Assembly: GCA_016932135.1 (NCBI GenBank)
Contig: JAFGDJ010000233.1
Span: 1-35,194 of the forward strand
Reading direction: 5' to 3'
DNA: 35,194 bases
DNA from: Spirochaetales bacterium
Lineage (GTDB): Bacteria > Spirochaetota > Spirochaetia > JAFGDJ01
A program made the translations under genes and the position numbers. The number at the start of each line of letters is the position of its first letter. The first letter of the stretch is position 1. Below are positions 33,574 through 35,194 of the stretch, piece after piece. The notes beneath the pieces were generated by a model that worked only from the letters and a program-made list of their open reading frames with translations, ran no database searches and was not told the origin of the DNA.

Positions 33574-35036
33574 AGTACATCGGCATCGATCTGGGAACAT
33601 CATCGGTAAAACTGCTGCTTCTTACCGCCGAAGGCCGGGTGTTGTCGTCGGTTAGCCGGGATTACCCGATTCTCTACCCCAAGGATGGATGGACGGAGCA
33701 GCACCCCGCCGATTGGATAAGCGCGGTGAGAACCGGATTGCGGGAGCTTATCGCTAACGAGAAGAAAAGCGATATTGCCGGTATCGCCACCGGCGGTCAG
33801 ATGCACGGCCTGGTAGCCCTGGATAACGACGAAAAGGTTATCCGGCCGGCGATACTGTGGAATGACGGAAGGACCCAGAAGCAGACTGATTGGTTGAATA
33901 ACGAAATCGGCAAAAAGACCCTGGCGGAACTGACCGGAAATATCGCCTTTGCCGGCTTTACCCTGCCGAAACTACTCTGGATGAGAGAAAACGAACCCCG
34001 CCTGTTTGAAAAAATATCGGCTGTCATGCTTCCGAAAGACTATATCACTTACTGTTTGTGCGGAGAAATCGTCACCGATTATTCCGACGCATCGGGAACC
34101 TTGCTCCTGGATGTGGAAGATAAAAGCTGGTCGGAACAGATGTGCAGCCTGGCCGGTCTGGACCGGAACAAACTACCGAGGCTGTATGAAAGCTATGAAG
34201 TAGTAGGTACAATAAAAACGGATATCGCCGAGGAATTCGGTTTACCTAAGCAGGTGAAGATCATCGCCGGCGCCGGGGACAACGCCGCCGCCGCCGTGGG
34301 TACGGGAACCGTCGGCAACGGCAGCTGTAATATCTCTCTGGGAACCAGCGGCACCGTATTTATCTCCAGCGATGAATATGTAAAAGTCGACAACAACGCC
34401 ATCCATTCTTTTGCCCATGCCAACGGCCGCTTTCACCTTTTGGGCTGTATGCTTTCGGCAGCCTCCTGCAACAAGTGGTGGATAGAAGAAATCCTGAACG
34501 TTCAAGACTACAACCGTGAATTATCCCTAGATCGCGGCAAGCTTGGGAAAAATGACGTACTCTTCGCGCCCTATCTTTCCGGGGAGCGCTGCCCTCACAA
34601 CGACACCGCTGTCCGGGGAGCTTTTTTCGGTCTTTCCCATACCACCAGCCGGGCCGATATGAACCTGGCGATCTTGGAAGGTGTAGCCTTCGGACTTCGG
34701 GATGCCCTGGAGATAGCCCGGCACGCAGGCATTCATCCCGCCATTACCACCCTGTGCGGCGGCGGAGCGAAGTCATCCCTGTGGAGAGAAATCATCGCAA
34801 ATGTGATGAACCTGCCGGTCCAGACGGTGGAAACCGAAGAAGGCCCCGCCTACGGTGCCGCTCTTCTCGCCGCGGTGGGTTGCGGAGAATATGAAAACGT
34901 CGCCGCCGCCTGTAAGACCGTGGTCAAGAAAACCGACACCATCGATCCAACAGAGAGCCTGGGCGGTCGATACGAGGAAAAATACCACCTGTATGGCCGA
35001 CTGTATCCTGCAATAAAAGACATACATTTTTTATAG
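33570..35036 (+). CDS. xylB: xylulokinase
   Basis: XylB phosphorylates D-xylulose to xylulose-5-phosphate, the entry point to the pentose phosphate pathway. The 488-residue FGGY-family kinase has the N-terminal phosphate motif [14 protein letters not shown], the substrate-binding [11 protein letters not shown], the catalytic [13 protein letters not shown], and the C-terminal ATP-site segment [19 protein letters not shown] with [14 protein letters not shown] 33570 overlaps the xylA stop (ATGA). It ends 79 bases before the 5S rRNA gene on the other strand; no hairpin terminator is visible between them. Confidence 0.97.
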   Translation: MKYIGIDLGTSSVKLLLLTAEGRVLSSVSRDYPILYPKDGWTEQHPADWISAVRTGLRELIANEKKSDIAGIATGGQMHGLVALDNDEKVIRPAILWNDGRTQKQTDWLNNEIGKKTLAELTGNIAFAGFTLPKLLWMRENEPRLFEKISAVMLPKDYITYCLCGEIVTDYSDASGTLLLDVEDKSWSEQMCSLAGLDRNKLPRLYESYEVVGTIKTDIAEEFGLPKQVKIIAGAGDNAAAAVGTGTVGNGSCNISLGTSGTVFISSDEYVKVDNNAIHSFAHANGRFHLLGCMLSAASCNKWWIEEILNVQDYNRELSLDRGKLGKNDVLFAPYLSGERCPHNDTAVRGAFFGLSHTTSRADMNLAILEGVAFGLRDALEIARHAGIHPAITTLCGGGAKSSLWREIIANVMNLPVQTVETEEGPAYGAALLAAVGCGEYENVAAACKTVVKKTDTIDPTESLGGRYEEKYHLYGRLYPAIKDIHFL

Positions 35037-35106
35037 AATAGTCCCAGGCTTTCAAGGCAAGGGATCGATAGGTGTGAGTGTGAAGGATCAGTGATGTTGT
35101 TTGGGC

Positions 35107-35115
35107 AAAAAAAAA
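35107..35115 (-). terminator. U-tract terminating the rRNA operon, using the 5S terminal helix
   Basis: On the minus strand nine T follow directly after the 5S 3' end, which finishes GCCAGGC. No separate hairpin precedes them, so the 5S terminal helix (helix I) is probably the terminator stem. The 5' strand of that helix lies outside the window. Confidence 0.5.
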
Positions 35116-35194
35116 GCCTGGCGACGACCTACTCTCCCGCTTGCGCAGTACCATCGGCGCTGAAGGGCTTAACTTCCGTGTTCGGGATGGGAAC
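35116..35194 (-). rRNA. rrf: 5S ribosomal RNA (partial, 5' part outside window)
   Basis: The reverse complement reads GTTCCCATCCCGAACACGGA and then AGTTAAGCCCTTCAGCGCCG, followed by ATGGTACTGCG, GGGAGAGTAGGTCGTCGCC and AGGC. These are the conserved loop B/C, helix III-IV and 3' helix I elements of bacterial 5S rRNA. About 79 bases of roughly 115 are present; the 5' end lies to the right of the window. 23S and 16S genes are expected further right on the same strand. Confidence 0.95.

Noticed and set aside
1-35194. mobile element, CRISPR or prophage content
   Set aside because: No transposase, terminal inverted repeats, regular spacer-repeat array or phage genes were seen; the Xer-type recombinase is in the division cluster and looks chromosomal rather than an integrase.

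Overview
The window looks like a chromosome segment of a free-living, saccharolytic spirochaete (Spirochaetales). This is inferred from gene content and order: a reduced dcw cluster with mraZ-rsmH-ftsL-murF-mraY-ftsW-ftsQ-ftsA-ftsZ but no ftsI, murE, murD, murG or murC; a recN / NAD kinase / DegT-like / CheW run that I associate with treponemes; and lipoproteins with relaxed lipoboxes. No database search could be run. Coding density is very high, stop/start overlaps are common, and many starts are GTG or TTG. I see no IS element, CRISPR array, tRNA or prophage.

Region 1 (1-9990, all minus strand) is one long division and peptidoglycan operon. It starts at a good promoter followed by four 10-bp-spaced MraZ-type boxes. 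It reads mraZ, rsmH, ftsL, murF, mraY, ftsW, ftsQ, ftsA, ftsZ, then a Xer-type tyrosine recombinase and a lipoprotein that runs off the left edge. Region 2 (10182-10766, plus) is a two-gene unit: a DUF1820-like protein and a small unknown. Region 3 (10767-16023, minus) is a five-gene operon: membrane-anchored repeat protein, degenerate LytM/M23 protein, class I methyltransferase with a zinc ribbon, DUF4912 protein and a GH57 glucan-branching-type enzyme. Cytidine deaminase is divergent from it.

Region 4 (16478-22374, minus) runs from a clear promoter through a tandem universal stress protein, CheW, a DegT/DnrJ-fold protein lacking the expected PLP lysine, NAD kinase, RecN and a helical protein of unknown function. 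Region 5 (22426-35036) is a carbohydrate locus. A soluble sensor histidine kinase with a LacI-type sugar-binding domain and its NarL/LuxR-type response regulator converge on an AraC regulator / CUT1 ABC transporter / GH3 glycosidase unit. That unit is divergent from xylA-xylB. The inferred pathway is uptake of xylo-oligosaccharides by the ABC importer, cytoplasmic hydrolysis by the GH3 enzyme, then XylA and XylB feeding xylulose-5-phosphate to the pentose phosphate pathway. Two regulators flank it: AraC, and the LacI-domain two-component system. The window ends in the 3' part of a 5S rRNA gene on the minus strand, so an rRNA operon lies to the right.

The strongest candidate for something unusual is the cytoplasmic LacI-domain histidine kinase and response regulator pair beside the xylose locus. 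Next come the repeat protein / inactive LytM / DUF4912 / GH57 operon and the lysine-less DegT homologue.
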